From Falsibacillus albus (GTDB lineage: Bacteria; Bacillota; Bacilli; Bacillales; DSM-25281): a stretch of 64,000 bases of DNA. The notes beneath the pieces were generated by a model. That model was not told where the DNA came from, ran no database searches, and worked only from the letters and a program-made list of their open reading frames with translations. This document shows positions 43,619-52,696 of this stretch, in pieces. A program made the translations under genes and the position numbers. The stretch's first letter is position 1, and each line of letters opens with the position of its first letter. Where the stretch lies: contig NZ_RCVZ01000006.1 of assembly GCF_003668575.1 (NCBI RefSeq), positions 1-64,000 of the forward strand. Reading direction: 5' to 3'.

Positions 43619-45169
43619 ATGAAAAACAATGTAAAACCTTATATGATCGGTGTCGATATCGGGACTACAAGTACAAAAGCGGTCCTATTTAAAAAAGACG
43701 GCAGTGCTCTGAGCAGACATGCAGTTGAATACCCCTTATTAACCCCTAATCCTGCGACTGCCGAACAAGATCCGGATGAAATATTCCGTGCGGTGCTGGC
43801 CTCGATTAAGGGCTGTATCGATGAAACGGGCATCAGACCTGAAGATATCGAGTTTGTGTCATTCAGTGCTGCGATGCACAGTTTGATTTTAGTGGACGAA
43901 AATGGTACTCCCCTTACGAAGTCAATAACTTGGGCAGATAATAGAAGTGCGGCCTGGGCTGAGAAATTAAAGAATGGCAATGGCCACGATATTTATTTGC
44001 GTACGGGTACTCCCATTCATCCGATGTCGCCATTGGTCAAGATTCTCTGGCTAAATGAAGAACATTCTGAATTGATTTCGAAGGCAGCCAAATATATTTC
44101 CATTAAGGAATATGTTTTTTATAAATTATTTGGTGTTTATGTTGTGGATCATTCCATTGCGTCAGCAACAGGGATGTTCAACTTAAACGAATTGGATTGG
44201 GACGAAGGGGCTCTCGCCTTGATCGATGTAACCAAAGATAAATTATCTGAACCTGTTTCGACAACATATGCTTTAGAAGGGCTCTCGGAGGAGCATGCAT
44301 CACTTATGGGGTTGACACGCCGCGTTCCATTTATCGTGGGGGCGAGTGATGGCGTATTATCCAATCTGGGAGTGAACGCAATTGATCCTGGTGTTGTGGC
44401 TTTGACGATCGGGACAAGCGGTGCAATACGGACCGTCTCCGATCATCCTGTGACGGATCCTAAAGGCAGGATCTTTTGTTATGCGTTGACTGAGAATCAT
44501 TGGGTAATCGGCGGACCTGTGAACAATGGAGGAATGATCTTCCGCTGGGCGAAGAATGAATTGGCAGCATCAGAGATTGAAACGGCAAAAAGACTTGGAG
44601 TCGATCCATACGATTTATTGACTGAAATGGCCGACAAAGTTGGACCAGGTTCCGAAGGCTTACTTTTCCACCCATATTTGGCTGGTGAAAGGGCACCTTT
44701 ATGGAATGCAGATGCGCGAGGATCTTTCTTCGGCCTTGGCTTGCATCATAAGAAGGAACATATGGTCAGAGCAGTGTTGGAAGGAATAGTCATGAATTTA
44801 TATACCGTTCTATTGGCACTCGGAGAGTTGGTCGGGGAACCGAAGCAGATTCAAGCAACCGGTGGCTTTGCAAGGTCACAAGTTTGGAGACAATTGCTTG
44901 CGGACGTTTTCGGACATGAAGTGACCGTACCGGAAAGCTTTGAAAGTTCATGCTTGGGAGCTGTTGTGCTGGGGATGTATGGTATGGGTGAAATAAAAGA
45001 TTTTTCTGTGGTCAAAGAGATGGTTGGCTCAGTTCATTCACACAAGCCAAGTTCCGAAGCTGCTGAGATTTATGAGGAATTGATTCCGATGTTCATCAGG
45101 ATTTCCCGATTATTGGAACAGGAATATAGCGAAATTGCGAAATTCCAGCATAAATATGTGACCAAATGA
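43619..45169 (+). CDS. gntK: Gluconokinase (FGGY family)
   Basis: A 516-residue FGGY carbohydrate kinase that phosphorylates gluconate to 6-phosphogluconate. The N-terminal ATPase loop is GVDIGTTSTKAVLF; the substrate-binding SFSAAMHSL and WADNRS segments follow. A second phosphate loop is ALTIGTSGAIR and the adenosine motif is ATGGFARSQVWRQLLAD. The start at 43619 has AGGAGG seven bases upstream. No gnd gene follows in this window. Confidence 0.95.
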   Translation: MKNNVKPYMIGVDIGTTSTKAVLFKKDGSALSRHAVEYPLLTPNPATAEQDPDEIFRAVLASIKGCIDETGIRPEDIEFVSFSAAMHSLILVDENGTPLTKSITWADNRSAAWAEKLKNGNGHDIYLRTGTPIHPMSPLVKILWLNEEHSELISKAAKYISIKEYVFYKLFGVYVVDHSIASATGMFNLNELDWDEGALALIDVTKDKLSEPVSTTYALEGLSEEHASLMGLTRRVPFIVGASDGVLSNLGVNAIDPGVVALTIGTSGAIRTVSDHPVTDPKGRIFCYALTENHWVIGGPVNNGGMIFRWAKNELAASEIETAKRLGVDPYDLLTEMADKVGPGSEGLLFHPYLAGERAPLWNADARGSFFGLGLHHKKEHMVRAVLEGIVMNLYTVLLALGELVGEPKQIQATGGFARSQVWRQLLADVFGHEVTVPESFESSCLGAVVLGMYGMGEIKDFSVVKEMVGSVHSHKPSSEAAEIYEELIPMFIRISRLLEQEYSEIAKFQHKYVTK

Positions 45170-45269
45170 TTCTGTTTCAGTTTGTAAGCTAAAGAGGTTT
45201 GACATAATTTATTCACTCCACTCTAGAGAAGAACAAAGTAAACAAAAAACATGTTGTTAGTTTCTATTA

Positions 45270-45360
45270 CACCGCTGTCCCGCGCAAGACTTCGCTTTCC
45301 GCGGGCGGCCGGAGTCTTCGTCTTGCACTCCAATCAACAGCTGGAATATGCTAAAAACAA
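45270..45360. repeat. Bacillaceae GC-rich repeat fragment
   Basis: CGCTTTCCGCGGGCGGCCGG, AGTCTTCGTCTTGCACTCC and AATCAACAGC match the pattern of the common Bacillaceae intergenic repeat and share parts with 17.95, 51.75 and 57.8 kb. Confidence 0.55.
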
Positions 45361-45380
45361 CAAACACGCTTTAACATGAA

Positions 45381-45459
45381 GACCCGAACGAATGCGAAAT
45401 CTAAGGGAAGATTTCGCATTATAGTTCGGGCTTTTCTTCGTCAAAAATACTTTTGTCCA
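45381..45459 (-). repeat. Dispersed GGCTGGGACAAAAGT-type repeat with hairpin, copy 3 (inverted)
   Basis: Read on the minus strand it runs GGACAAAAGTATTTTTGACG, then GCCCGAACTATAATGCGAAATC and its inverted arm. AATGCGAAATCT/AGATTTCGCATT form the stem, extended by CCCGAAC/GTTCGGG. It is downstream of both pxpA and gntK and may end either transcript. Confidence 0.7.
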
Positions 45460-45513
45460 TCTTCTTTGTCATCTTTAGGTTTGGTTCAATTGGATGGCAA
45501 TAAAGGGGGATCC

Positions 45514-46272
45514 CTACAGAGCAGCGACTTCAAATCCTTGACTTTGGAATGTATCTTTCAGCATTTTGGAAAATGATAAGGCATGGTTGCCATCGCTGTG
45601 AAGGCAAATAGTATTTCCTTTTAAAGGGATGACGCTGCCGTCTACGGTTTTCACGCGTTGATGAGTCATAATTTCCATAGATTGCTCTATGCATTGGTTA
45701 ATATCGGTGATCATGGCACGTGGATGATTCCTGGGAGTCAATGTGCCATCGTGTTGGTATGTGCGGTCGGCAAAAATCTCATACCCGACTTGGAGACCGA
45801 TTTTTTCCGCAGAGTGGGTCAGTTCACTTCCTGAGAGACCGTAAAGGATCAGTGATGAATCGAAATCATGGACCGCTTTCACGATTGCTTCTGCCAGAGT
45901 TCGATGCACTGCTGACATATTATATAGTGCACCGTGTGGCTTTACATGGTGTAATCTACGTCCGTACCTCCTTAAAAATGCTTCGAGGGCGCCGATTTGA
46001 TACGTTGTGATACAATAGGCATCTTCTGGTGTGATTTCCATTTTTCTTCTTCCGAATCCGACAAGGTCGGGAAGGCCGGGATGTGCCCCGATCGCCACTT
46101 TGTTTTCTACTGCCAATGCAATGGTCTCAGCCATTACATTTGGATCGCCGGCATGGAATCCGCACGCAATATTGGCTGATGTTACATGCGGCATAATATC
46201 CCGGTCATTTCCTTGTTTATATTGGCCAAAACTTTCTCCTATATCACAATTGAGATCGATTTTCTTCGTCAA
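45514..46272 (-). CDS. pxpA: 5-oxoprolinase subunit A
   Basis: A 252-residue LamB/YcsF-family subunit of the ATP-dependent prokaryotic 5-oxoprolinase, which opens pyroglutamate to glutamate. It shows IDLNCDIGESFG, SANIACGFHAGDP, GAHPGLPDLVGFGRR, HVKPHGALYN and AMITDINQ. I chose TTG at 46272 (AGGAG eight bases upstream, giving MTKKIDLNCD). A GTG nine bases earlier touches the ribosome binding site. Last of pxpBCA. Confidence 0.93.
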   Translation of the reverse strand: MTKKIDLNCDIGESFGQYKQGNDRDIMPHVTSANIACGFHAGDPNVMAETIALAVENKVAIGAHPGLPDLVGFGRRKMEITPEDAYCITTYQIGALEAFLRRYGRRLHHVKPHGALYNMSAVHRTLAEAIVKAVHDFDSSLILYGLSGSELTHSAEKIGLQVGYEIFADRTYQHDGTLTPRNHPRAMITDINQCIEQSMEIMTHQRVKTVDGSVIPLKGNTICLHSDGNHALSFSKMLKDTFQSQGFEVAAL

Positions 46273-46284
46273 GTTTCCCACTCC

Positions 46285-47238
46285 TCATGATTTGGCGGTA
46301 ACAGCAAAACTCAGCTGTGACATCAGTTTATTCTCTTCCTTAATTAATCTTTGCGCTTCTTTAACGGAAATGAACTCGAATGACAATGTGTCCCCAGGTT
46401 TTTTTTGGGCCAAAGCGTGCAAATCACGGCTGATGACCTGGGCTATTTTAGGATATCCTCCGGTCGTTTGACGATCGGCCATCAGTACAATTGGAGCACC
46501 TGATGGGGGGACCTGGATGCTTCCCATTGTGACGCCTTCCGTTAAAAGTTCATTTTTGCTTAATCTTGAAAGGTTTGGACCTTGCAGTCGTATGCCCATC
46601 CGGTCTGATTGGGGAAGGACAGTAAATTTCTCTTCGAAGAACCGGTGTCGGCTTTCTTCGGAAAACCAATTGTATTGCAATCCTTCATTGACGCGGATCG
46701 TTTTTTGTTCCAGATAAGTGAAAAGACTGGCTGATGCTTTCCAGCCGGAATGAATGCTGGATTTCAAATGGGTGGCCTTCAGTTCAATCACATCGCCCCT
46801 CTTGAATCTTCTTCCATTTAATCCTCCGCGCTGCATTTTCATGTCTGTAGAGCAGCTTCCCAGGAATGTTTCAGAGATGATGCCTCCTTTAACTGCAATA
46901 TAAGCCCTTGCACCATTGGAGGCGTTGTTTAATTTTAATATATCACCTTGATTCACGTGTAGCGGACTCCCCATTTCCACTTTTTTGTCATTTAATAAGG
47001 GGTGGAAGTCGGCGCCGCATAAAGCGATAAGTGCGGATTGTCTGAATTGCAGGTGCGGTCCGGCAAGTGTGGCCTCAATGGTAGGTTCATCCACATCATT
47101 TTCAACAAGCACATTTGCAGCGGAGTGTGCGAATTTGTCCATTGCACCGCCGATCATTACACCCAAATTCTGATACCCTATACGCCCGAGATCCTGAATC
47201 GTTGTCAGCAGCCCTGGCTTAAGAACCAAAATCCCCAT
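46285..47238 (-). CDS. pxpC: 5-oxoprolinase subunit C
   Basis: A 317-residue KipA/biotin-dependent carboxyltransferase-like subunit. Features are VLKPGLLTTIQDLGRIGYQ, GVMIGGAMDKFAH, TEGVTMGSIQVPPSGAPIVLMADRQTTGGYP. With PxpB it forms the part that acts together with PxpA. The start MGILVL at 47238 is just after the pxpB stop, with GGGGGGAAG upstream. Confidence 0.93.
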   Translation of the reverse strand: MGILVLKPGLLTTIQDLGRIGYQNLGVMIGGAMDKFAHSAANVLVENDVDEPTIEATLAGPHLQFRQSALIALCGADFHPLLNDKKVEMGSPLHVNQGDILKLNNASNGARAYIAVKGGIISETFLGSCSTDMKMQRGGLNGRRFKRGDVIELKATHLKSSIHSGWKASASLFTYLEQKTIRVNEGLQYNWFSEESRHRFFEEKFTVLPQSDRMGIRLQGPNLSRLSKNELLTEGVTMGSIQVPPSGAPIVLMADRQTTGGYPKIAQVISRDLHALAQKKPGDTLSFEFISVKEAQRLIKEENKLMSQLSFAVTAKS

Positions 47239-47239
47239 T

Positions 47240-47938
47240 TCAATCTTCCCCCCAATTAATAAATTCATTTTCAGATATAGGAAAAAACTGAACCTGATAT
47301 CCGGGTTTCAATAAGGCAGGAGTTTCATTATTTGGGTTAAAGAGGTCTACTGGAGTGCGGCCGATAATTTGCCAGCCGCCAGGGCTGGAAACAGGGTATA
47401 TTCCTGTCTGAATCCCAGCTATGCCGACAGATCCTTTTGGAATGGAGGTTCTCGGCGTGTTCTTTCTGGGCATGGCGATTTTTGGATCGACTTCCCCCAT
47501 AAAAGGAAACCCTGGTGTGAATCCAAGGAAGTAAACCAAATATTTTTTTTGACAGTGCCTTTTGACGACTTCATCTACAGAAAGATTGTTATATTTCGCC
47601 ACTTCTTCGAGGTCTTTTCCCCATTTCAAGTCATAGCAGACGGGGATTTTGATCAATTCCTTATTCAACTGAAGCTGTGAAGGATCATCTGTTAAAGCAT
47701 CGGATACTTTAGTTCTCACAATTTCGAATGGATATTCGCCATCTACTTTCAGGGGATTATAATGGATGGTTAATGTACAAAAAGCAGGAACGACCTCTGT
47801 GATCGCTGGTATTTGTGCATCTATAATCTGCTCGGCAGCCCAATGGACAAGCCTATTGATCTCATTTGAAATTTCATTTGTAAAGGAAACGATCATTGCT
47901 TGATCTCCCAATGGAGCAATATAATAGAAAGAAGCCAA
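47240..47938 (-). CDS. pxpB: 5-oxoprolinase subunit B
   Basis: A KipI-family subunit of 232 residues from the chosen start. Diagnostic segments are PLGDQAMIVSF, FCTLTIHYNP, YFLGFTPGFPFMG, PRKNTPRTSIPKGSVGIAG and QTGIYPVSSPGGWQIIGRT. The TTG at 47938 lies nine bases after GAGG and fits the family N terminus. An ATG at 47953 without a ribosome binding site is the alternative. B. subtilis KipI also inhibits the sporulation kinase KinA, so a second role is possible. Confidence 0.92.
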   Translation of the reverse strand: MASFYYIAPLGDQAMIVSFTNEISNEINRLVHWAAEQIIDAQIPAITEVVPAFCTLTIHYNPLKVDGEYPFEIVRTKVSDALTDDPSQLQLNKELIKIPVCYDLKWGKDLEEVAKYNNLSVDEVVKRHCQKKYLVYFLGFTPGFPFMGEVDPKIAMPRKNTPRTSIPKGSVGIAGIQTGIYPVSSPGGWQIIGRTPVDLFNPNNETPALLKPGYQVQFFPISENEFINWGED

Positions 47939-48169
47939 TATCGAACGCCTCATTTCGCTAAATTTTCTGACAGTAATAGTGTTATCGTATCAAATTCACT
48001 AAGGACGTTCAATCCGTTATGCTGCAACTTGTAAACTATGATTCTCTGAATGTAGAAGGATTCCAGGATTATAGGTTGAATTCTATGAAAATATTTGATT
48101 CTCATGAAATTTTAATCTTGTTTTCATTGGATTTTCTTTTTAGTGTTTTATGATGACTATGGTGTTCAG

Positions 48170-48360
48170 TTAGGACAAGGATGGAAAACCCCTTTTTTAT
48201 TAAGGATTGGATTGACTCTCAAGAAGACGCCGAGCAACCTTGCAGCCAACTCGGTGGATCTCTTTTGTGTTAATCTCGATAATACCCATTCTAAAGTTTC
48301 TGCTTTGGTTGATTAAGACAGGCTCTTATGGTGAGTCTGTCTCGATCAGCCTCTTTTTTT
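48170..48360 (+). other. Structured leader or small RNA with terminator
   Basis: Between pxpB and the small membrane gene lies a stretch with a CCGAG...CTCGG hairpin (about 48227-48252). It ends in an intrinsic terminator: GGTTGATT-AAGACAGGCTC (from 48307) pairs with GAGTCTGTCT-C-GATCAGCC (to 48351), followed by TC and T8. It sits about 80 bases before the next gene, so it is either an attenuator-type leader or a separate small RNA. I recognise no riboswitch class. Confidence 0.5.
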
Positions 48361-48441
48361 ATTTGTTTATCAGGTGATTTTCATGTAATTTTAATGTTTA
48401 TTTGTCAAAATGAAGATAATTATAGAAGGAGGCGCATGGAT

Positions 48442-48570
48442 ATGTTTTGGTTAAGACTCATTCCGATTGCATTCTTCGGTTTATCGGCTATTTCTTTAAT
48501 TGCTTTTCAATCAGTTGAAATCATTCATGCTTTTACCGATTTAATTTTTCAAAAAAGTCGATTAAAATAG
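48442..48570 (+). CDS. Single-pass membrane microprotein, 42 aa
   Basis: MFWLRLIPIAFFGLSAISLI begins a 42-residue protein with one hydrophobic helix (about 4-27) and a short basic tail ending QKSRLK. AGGAGG is nine bases before ATG 48442; an ATG six bases earlier (48436) is only three bases from it. It precedes the two-component genes by 42 bases and may be co-transcribed. A role as a kinase modulator is speculation. Confidence 0.6.
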   Translation: MFWLRLIPIAFFGLSAISLIAFQSVEIIHAFTDLIFQKSRLK

Positions 48571-48612
48571 TAGGTAAGAGATTTATTTGTCTATAAAGCA
48601 GGTGTGTACAGA

Positions 48613-49296
48613 ATGAAAAGAGTCTTAATAATAGAAGATGAAAAGAATTTGGCTAGGTTCATTGAGCTGGAACTTCAATACGAGGGTTATGAAACAATCG
48701 TTTGCAATGATGGCAGGGAAGGGCTGCAGCTGGCATTGGATCAGGAGTGGGATGTGATTCTGCTCGATTTAATGCTGCCCAGCTTGAACGGGATGGAGGT
48801 ATGCAGAAGGATTCGCCATGCAAGACAAACTCCGATCATGATGATCACAGCACGTGACAGCGTAATGGATCGTGTTTCTGGATTGGATCATGGTGCTGAT
48901 GATTATATCGTCAAACCATTTGCAATCGAGGAACTGCTGGCAAGGTTGAGATCGGTGTTCAGAAGAATGGAGACTGCGGCACCCCAAAAGCATTCCATCA
49001 CGACTTACAGCTATCGGGATATTACATTGGAAAAAGAATCACGAATTGTAAAAAAAGGTGAAGAAGTGATCGACCTCACCAAAAGGGAATATGAATTGCT
49101 TCTCACGCTATTGGAAAATGAAAATATAGTCATGACCCGTGAAGCTTTGTTAAATAAAATTTGGGGCTATGAAACTGAGGTTGAAACGAATGTGGTGGAT
49201 GTCTATATCCGTTATCTCAGAAATAAAATCGATGATCCCGACGAAGAGAGCTATATCCAGACCGTAAGGGGAACGGGTTATGTGATGAGGAAATGA
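48613..49296 (+). CDS. OmpR-family response regulator, ArlR/YkoG-like
   Basis: A 227-residue response regulator: receiver domain with IEDEKN, phospho-aspartate about D52 in LLDLMLPSLNG and the VKPF lysine, then a winged-helix domain ending IQTVRGTGYVMRK. NLARFIELEL and GLDHGADDYIVKPFAIEELLARL are close to staphylococcal ArlR and B. subtilis YkoG. ATG 48613 is preferred to a GTG at 48604. It overlaps the kinase gene by four bases. Confidence 0.93.
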   Translation: MKRVLIIEDEKNLARFIELELQYEGYETIVCNDGREGLQLALDQEWDVILLDLMLPSLNGMEVCRRIRHARQTPIMMITARDSVMDRVSGLDHGADDYIVKPFAIEELLARLRSVFRRMETAAPQKHSITTYSYRDITLEKESRIVKKGEEVIDLTKREYELLLTLLENENIVMTREALLNKIWGYETEVETNVVDVYIRYLRNKIDDPDEESYIQTVRGTGYVMRK

Positions 49297-50711
49297 ATAA
49301 GTTCATGGAGTGGATCAATAATCGTTCCCTAAAGGTCAAATGGTCGATAGGAGCTAGCGCTGCCATCTTTTTCACTTTTTTTATTTTTAGTTTTTTTCAA
49401 TATCATGTGATCAGCAATTGGCTTTTGAACGAAGAAGAAAACAATGTCCGCCAAGTTCTAGATGAATTGGCGATTTTTTATAAACAGCGTGGACCGAATA
49501 TCACAATGTCTGATATTTATGACAGTGAAGATTTAATTAAACAAATCGTGGAGAAAAATCAGACCATCCGAATCACGGATACATCAGGGAAAGAGGTCTT
49601 TGTGGTTCAGAGTGATCAAGAGCCTTCTTATTATATTCCATTTCAGCCTGTAAACGAAAAAACAATCATGCAGCTTCAAACTAACGGGAAGAAATTATAT
49701 GTAGGAAGGATGCCCATTGAATCAAGGCAATTCAATGGATATGTCGAGGTCATTTATCCATTGACAAGGTACCACCAAATGATGAGAAACTTATGGTTTG
49801 TCATGAGCATGTTCGGCTTGGGTGCTCTGGTGTTGAGTGCACTCTTCGGTTTCCTGATGGCCAAGAACTTCTTAAAGCCATTGCAGAGGCTGTCCAATAC
49901 GATGAGGGCCATCCAGAGGAGGGGATTCCATCAAAGAATGGAATCGAGTCCGTCACAGGATGAAATTGGAGATCTCACCGTGATTTTTAATGAAATGATG
50001 GATAAGCTTGAAAAATCCTTTGCTCAGCAGAAACAGTTCGTCGAAGATGCATCCCATGAATTACGCACCCCGATTCAAATTATGGAAGGTCATCTTTCAT
50101 TATTGAATAGATGGGGGAAAAAGGATCAATTGATATTGGATGAATCACTCTTGGCATCCCTCCAGGAGCTTGATCGAATCAAATACTTGGTACATGAGCT
50201 TCTGGAGTTATCCCGTGCCGAGCAAATTCAAAAAGGCGACGGGGAAGTGTCTGCGGATATTGTCGCTACAATTGAAAGAGTGCTGAAAAACTTTCAGCTG
50301 CTTCATAAGGAGTTTACTTTCATATTTGATACGAGAGGGAACTTGACGCATCAAGTGGGTATCAGCGAACATCATTTAGAACAGATTCTAATCATCTTAT
50401 TGGATAATGCCGTAAAGTATTCCGATAAGGAAAAAGATATTTCCATTACGATTGAAGAGATAGAAGAGGATGTCAAGGTCGTTATTGAGGATCACGGGAT
50501 TGGAATTCCAGAAGATCAGCTATCAAGTATCTTTCATCGGTTCTTCCGTGTGGACAAAGCGAGAAGCAGGGAAAAAGGAGGCAATGGATTGGGGCTCGCC
50601 ATTGCGAAGCAAATTATTGAGGGATATGGGGGCTCCATTTCTGCTCAAAGCAAAGTGGGAAAAGGAACAAAAGTACAATTTATTTTGCCTTTCCGTCATG
50701 GCGGCCAGTGA
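49293..50711 (+). CDS. Sensor histidine kinase, ArlS/YkoH-like
   Basis: A 472-residue kinase. Helices at about 17-40 and 167-190 flank an extracellular domain of about 125 residues. A HAMP linker follows (about 191-243), then HisKA with His about 255 in EDASHELRTPIQIMEGHLSLL, and HATPase_c with DNAVKYS, EDHGIGI and GGNGLGLAI boxes. The HELRTPIQIMEGH form is typical of the ArlS/YkoH group. Its signal is unknown. It is convergent with the spore cluster, leaving three bases between stops. Confidence 0.93.
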   Translation: MNKFMEWINNRSLKVKWSIGASAAIFFTFFIFSFFQYHVISNWLLNEEENNVRQVLDELAIFYKQRGPNITMSDIYDSEDLIKQIVEKNQTIRITDTSGKEVFVVQSDQEPSYYIPFQPVNEKTIMQLQTNGKKLYVGRMPIESRQFNGYVEVIYPLTRYHQMMRNLWFVMSMFGLGALVLSALFGFLMAKNFLKPLQRLSNTMRAIQRRGFHQRMESSPSQDEIGDLTVIFNEMMDKLEKSFAQQKQFVEDASHELRTPIQIMEGHLSLLNRWGKKDQLILDESLLASLQELDRIKYLVHELLELSRAEQIQKGDGEVSADIVATIERVLKNFQLLHKEFTFIFDTRGNLTHQVGISEHHLEQILIILLDNAVKYSDKEKDISITIEEIEEDVKVVIEDHGIGIPEDQLSSIFHRFFRVDKARSREKGGNGLGLAIAKQIIEGYGGSISAQSKVGKGTKVQFILPFRHGGQ

Positions 50712-50714
50712 GGA

Positions 50715-51143
50715 TCATTTCTTCACTGGTTTTTCTTTGAGATTTTTTTGAACGGAGCGAATCTTCTTATTTGTCTTTTCTAATTTTTCTTCCACCTTTC
50801 TCGGCATCATGTTCAACTTCGGCCCTTGAGGTGGGGAAGTTGGAGCGGAATCCTCATCCTTTTCAGTCTTTCCTTCATAGCTTGTTCCGATATTTAATTT
50901 GCCTGTAAGCTCCTTTATGCCGAGCTGGCCAAAATTATTGCTGTATTGGAGCTGCTCCACAATTATTTTATCCACTTGGAGTGTTTCAATCTGAATGTTT
51001 GGCTGGTTAGGAAGCTTTTTAAGCGACTCCAGTGTTTGGTCGATATGTTCCTTCCATTGGCTTAAGGCAGTATATGATTCAGCAACATGATCCAGCTTCT
51101 TTTCCAGTTGTTTTATCTTTTTCTTCTTTCCCCAGGTAAACAT
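50715..51143 (-). CDS. GerPC-like spore protein
   Basis: A 142-residue protein with an N-terminal coiled coil (about 5-45). The segment IQIETLQVDKIIVEQLQYSN and FGQLGIKELTGKLNIGTSY resembles GerPC, a coat protein needed for nutrient access to germination receptors. A Pro/Lys-rich tail with a second helix (about 110-142) follows. It is the last gene of a minus-strand cluster of GerPF-like and Hsp20-like spore genes. The exact role is inferred. Confidence 0.7.
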   Translation of the reverse strand: MFTWGKKKKIKQLEKKLDHVAESYTALSQWKEHIDQTLESLKKLPNQPNIQIETLQVDKIIVEQLQYSNNFGQLGIKELTGKLNIGTSYEGKTEKDEDSAPTSPPQGPKLNMMPRKVEEKLEKTNKKIRSVQKNLKEKPVKK

Positions 51144-51153
51144 CTCATGCCTC

Positions 51154-51645
51154 CTATGGCTCCTCCACCTCGTCGATCTGGATTGACATTTTATTTTGAT
51201 GTCTTTGGAAAGGGCATTGAATGGTTAAAACGCCATTTTGAATGGAAGATTTGATGGAGTGGGCTTTCATTTCATAAGGCAAAAAAATTTTCTTTTCAAA
51301 CGCTTTATTCAGCCTTTCCTTTTTGTGATATCGAATGGAAGGTTGGAAGTTTCTGAATGCACTTCTGATCAAAATATATTTCTCTTCATATGTGATTTCA
51401 ATCTGATCTTTTTTCAGACCTGGGACTTCTACTTCAATGATGAAAAGATCATCCTTTTCATAAACATCACAGAGGGGAAACGTTGAATTCCCTTGAAAGA
51501 CTTCTCTTTTTTGATCAGCTGATTGAGGAAAGGCTCCGAACAATTCATCACTGGCCGTACTTTGATCGAAAACTTGATGCCAGAAATTTTCTGATTGGTA
51601 TTGTTTAGTCAAATCAAGCCACTGCTTGAGTTTTTCCATGTCCAT
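51154..51645 (-). CDS. Hsp20/alpha-crystallin protein, spore-type
   Basis: A 163-residue small heat-shock-type protein. The alpha-crystallin domain (about 55-155) shows PLCDVYEKDDLFIIEVEVPGLKKDQIEITYEEKYILI and the final beta strand IQNGVLTIQCPF. Its place among GerP-like genes recalls B. subtilis CotP, an Hsp20-type coat protein next to ydgA-ydgB. AAGGGAG precedes the ATG by eight bases. Confidence 0.85.
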   Translation of the reverse strand: MDMEKLKQWLDLTKQYQSENFWHQVFDQSTASDELFGAFPQSADQKREVFQGNSTFPLCDVYEKDDLFIIEVEVPGLKKDQIEITYEEKYILIRSAFRNFQPSIRYHKKERLNKAFEKKIFLPYEMKAHSIKSSIQNGVLTIQCPFQRHQNKMSIQIDEVEEP

Positions 51646-51734
51646 ATATTCAACTCCCTTAAAAGGTCCTTTACACTATTTTATTGGTAAAAAGAATACT
51701 TCATGATTCTTCAGCGGAATAAAATAAAATATTT

Positions 51735-51800
51735 CGGAGGGCGGGCGGTGATCCCCACGGAGTCTCGCAACTGCCGCTCCAATCAACATCGTATGATGAG
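51735..51800. repeat. Bacillaceae GC-rich repeat fragment inside the spore cluster
   Basis: GGAGGGCGGGCGGTGATCC, CGGAGTCTCGCAACTGCCGC and TCCAATCAACATCGTATGATG repeat, with small changes, the sequence near 17.95-18.0 kb, including the following TGAGTTATTTTAAAGAAAA. It separates the two Hsp20 genes. Confidence 0.65.
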
Positions 51801-51866
51801 TTATTTTAAAGAAAATCTGTTGACACACTCATCTTTAAAAAACAGCTTTTAAAAAAGAAAAACGCC

Positions 51867-52358
51867 TCAGACTTTTTCAGAGACGTCAACTTCAGTGAAC
51901 TGCATATCTAGGCTTTTGGGAATCTTGATTTCCAAAATACCCTCTTTATATTGTGCATATGACCCTTTTTTCTTGACGAGGGAAGGCAAGGTGACCACAT
52001 GGCGGTCCCCTAACTTTGGCATATTTTCGATGATTGCCTGATTGGAAGTATGGTATACCCGCATATGACTGATGCTTTCATCTTCCTTGACAGGAATGCG
52101 TACATAAACATCTTCGAACGTTTCGAAAACCTGGGCGTCGATGGATGACGATGCCTGTGGCCTTTGCTCTTTTTGCTGCTGAAAGAATGGATTCATTTGC
52201 TTCATCAAATCATCGGGATTGAACATGGACTGCATTTGGCCAGGGAATAGTTTGGACATCATCCCTTCCACATATCCCTCGACTTCTTCCGGTTTCATCT
52301 GCTTCATTACATTTTTCGTGTCTTTATTGAATGGAAACATCATATTCCATGGAAACAT
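51867..52358 (-). CDS. Hsp20-like spore protein, divergent
   Basis: A 163-residue protein. The N-terminal half is Met/Gln/Phe-rich (MFPWNMMFPFNKDTKNVMKQ). The C-terminal half is a degenerate alpha-crystallin fold: VFETFEDVYVRIPV, then YAQYKEGILEIKIPKS. Likely a coat or spore-surface member of the Hsp20 group. It lies between a GerPF-like gene and the second Hsp20 gene; AAAGGATGA lies ahead of the ATG. Confidence 0.72.
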   Translation of the reverse strand: MFPWNMMFPFNKDTKNVMKQMKPEEVEGYVEGMMSKLFPGQMQSMFNPDDLMKQMNPFFQQQKEQRPQASSSIDAQVFETFEDVYVRIPVKEDESISHMRVYHTSNQAIIENMPKLGDRHVVTLPSLVKKKGSYAQYKEGILEIKIPKSLDMQFTEVDVSEKV

Positions 52359-52426
52359 AGTTGGTCATCCTTTCCTAAAAACAACAATTAACCAGAAACA
52401 AGCCTTTCTTAAACAAATATCCAAAA

Positions 52427-52669
52427 TCAAATTTGGGACGTAATCGGTGCCGATGGGTTTGCAATTTGGTCCTGCTGGCTAAAGTTTGTATCAATATAGT
52501 TGTTTCCAACTATCGCTCCAACTGCGGATAAGTCACCGAATCCAAATGTTGCCCCGATCCATTTAGAGTTGGCGGTATGGCTGTTATGAACAGTTGCACC
52601 TAAATTTATGTTCGCATTATTGGCCAATCCATTGGTTTTAATATTAAATACATTTATTTGAAATGGCAT
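52427..52669 (-). CDS. GerPA/GerPF-family spore germination protein (YdgB-like)
   Basis: An 80-residue protein of the GerPA/GerPF family: INVFNIKTNGLANNANINLG at the N terminus, then HNSHTANSKWIGATFGFGDL. These coat proteins ease passage of germinants. GGGGGAGG precedes the ATG. In B. subtilis two such genes (ydgA, ydgB) lie next to cotP, matching the order here. Confidence 0.85.
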   Translation of the reverse strand: MPFQINVFNIKTNGLANNANINLGATVHNSHTANSKWIGATFGFGDLSAVGAIVGNNYIDTNFSQQDQIANPSAPITSQI

Positions 52670-52696
52670 GGTCCTCCCCCTTTAGAGCGACCTTAA

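Noticed and set aside
48170-48300. SAM or other known riboswitch before the two-component genes
   Set aside because: The GCCGAGCAACC stretch recalls parts of several aptamers, but the conserved cores of SAM, magnesium, c-di-AMP or lysine switches are not present.
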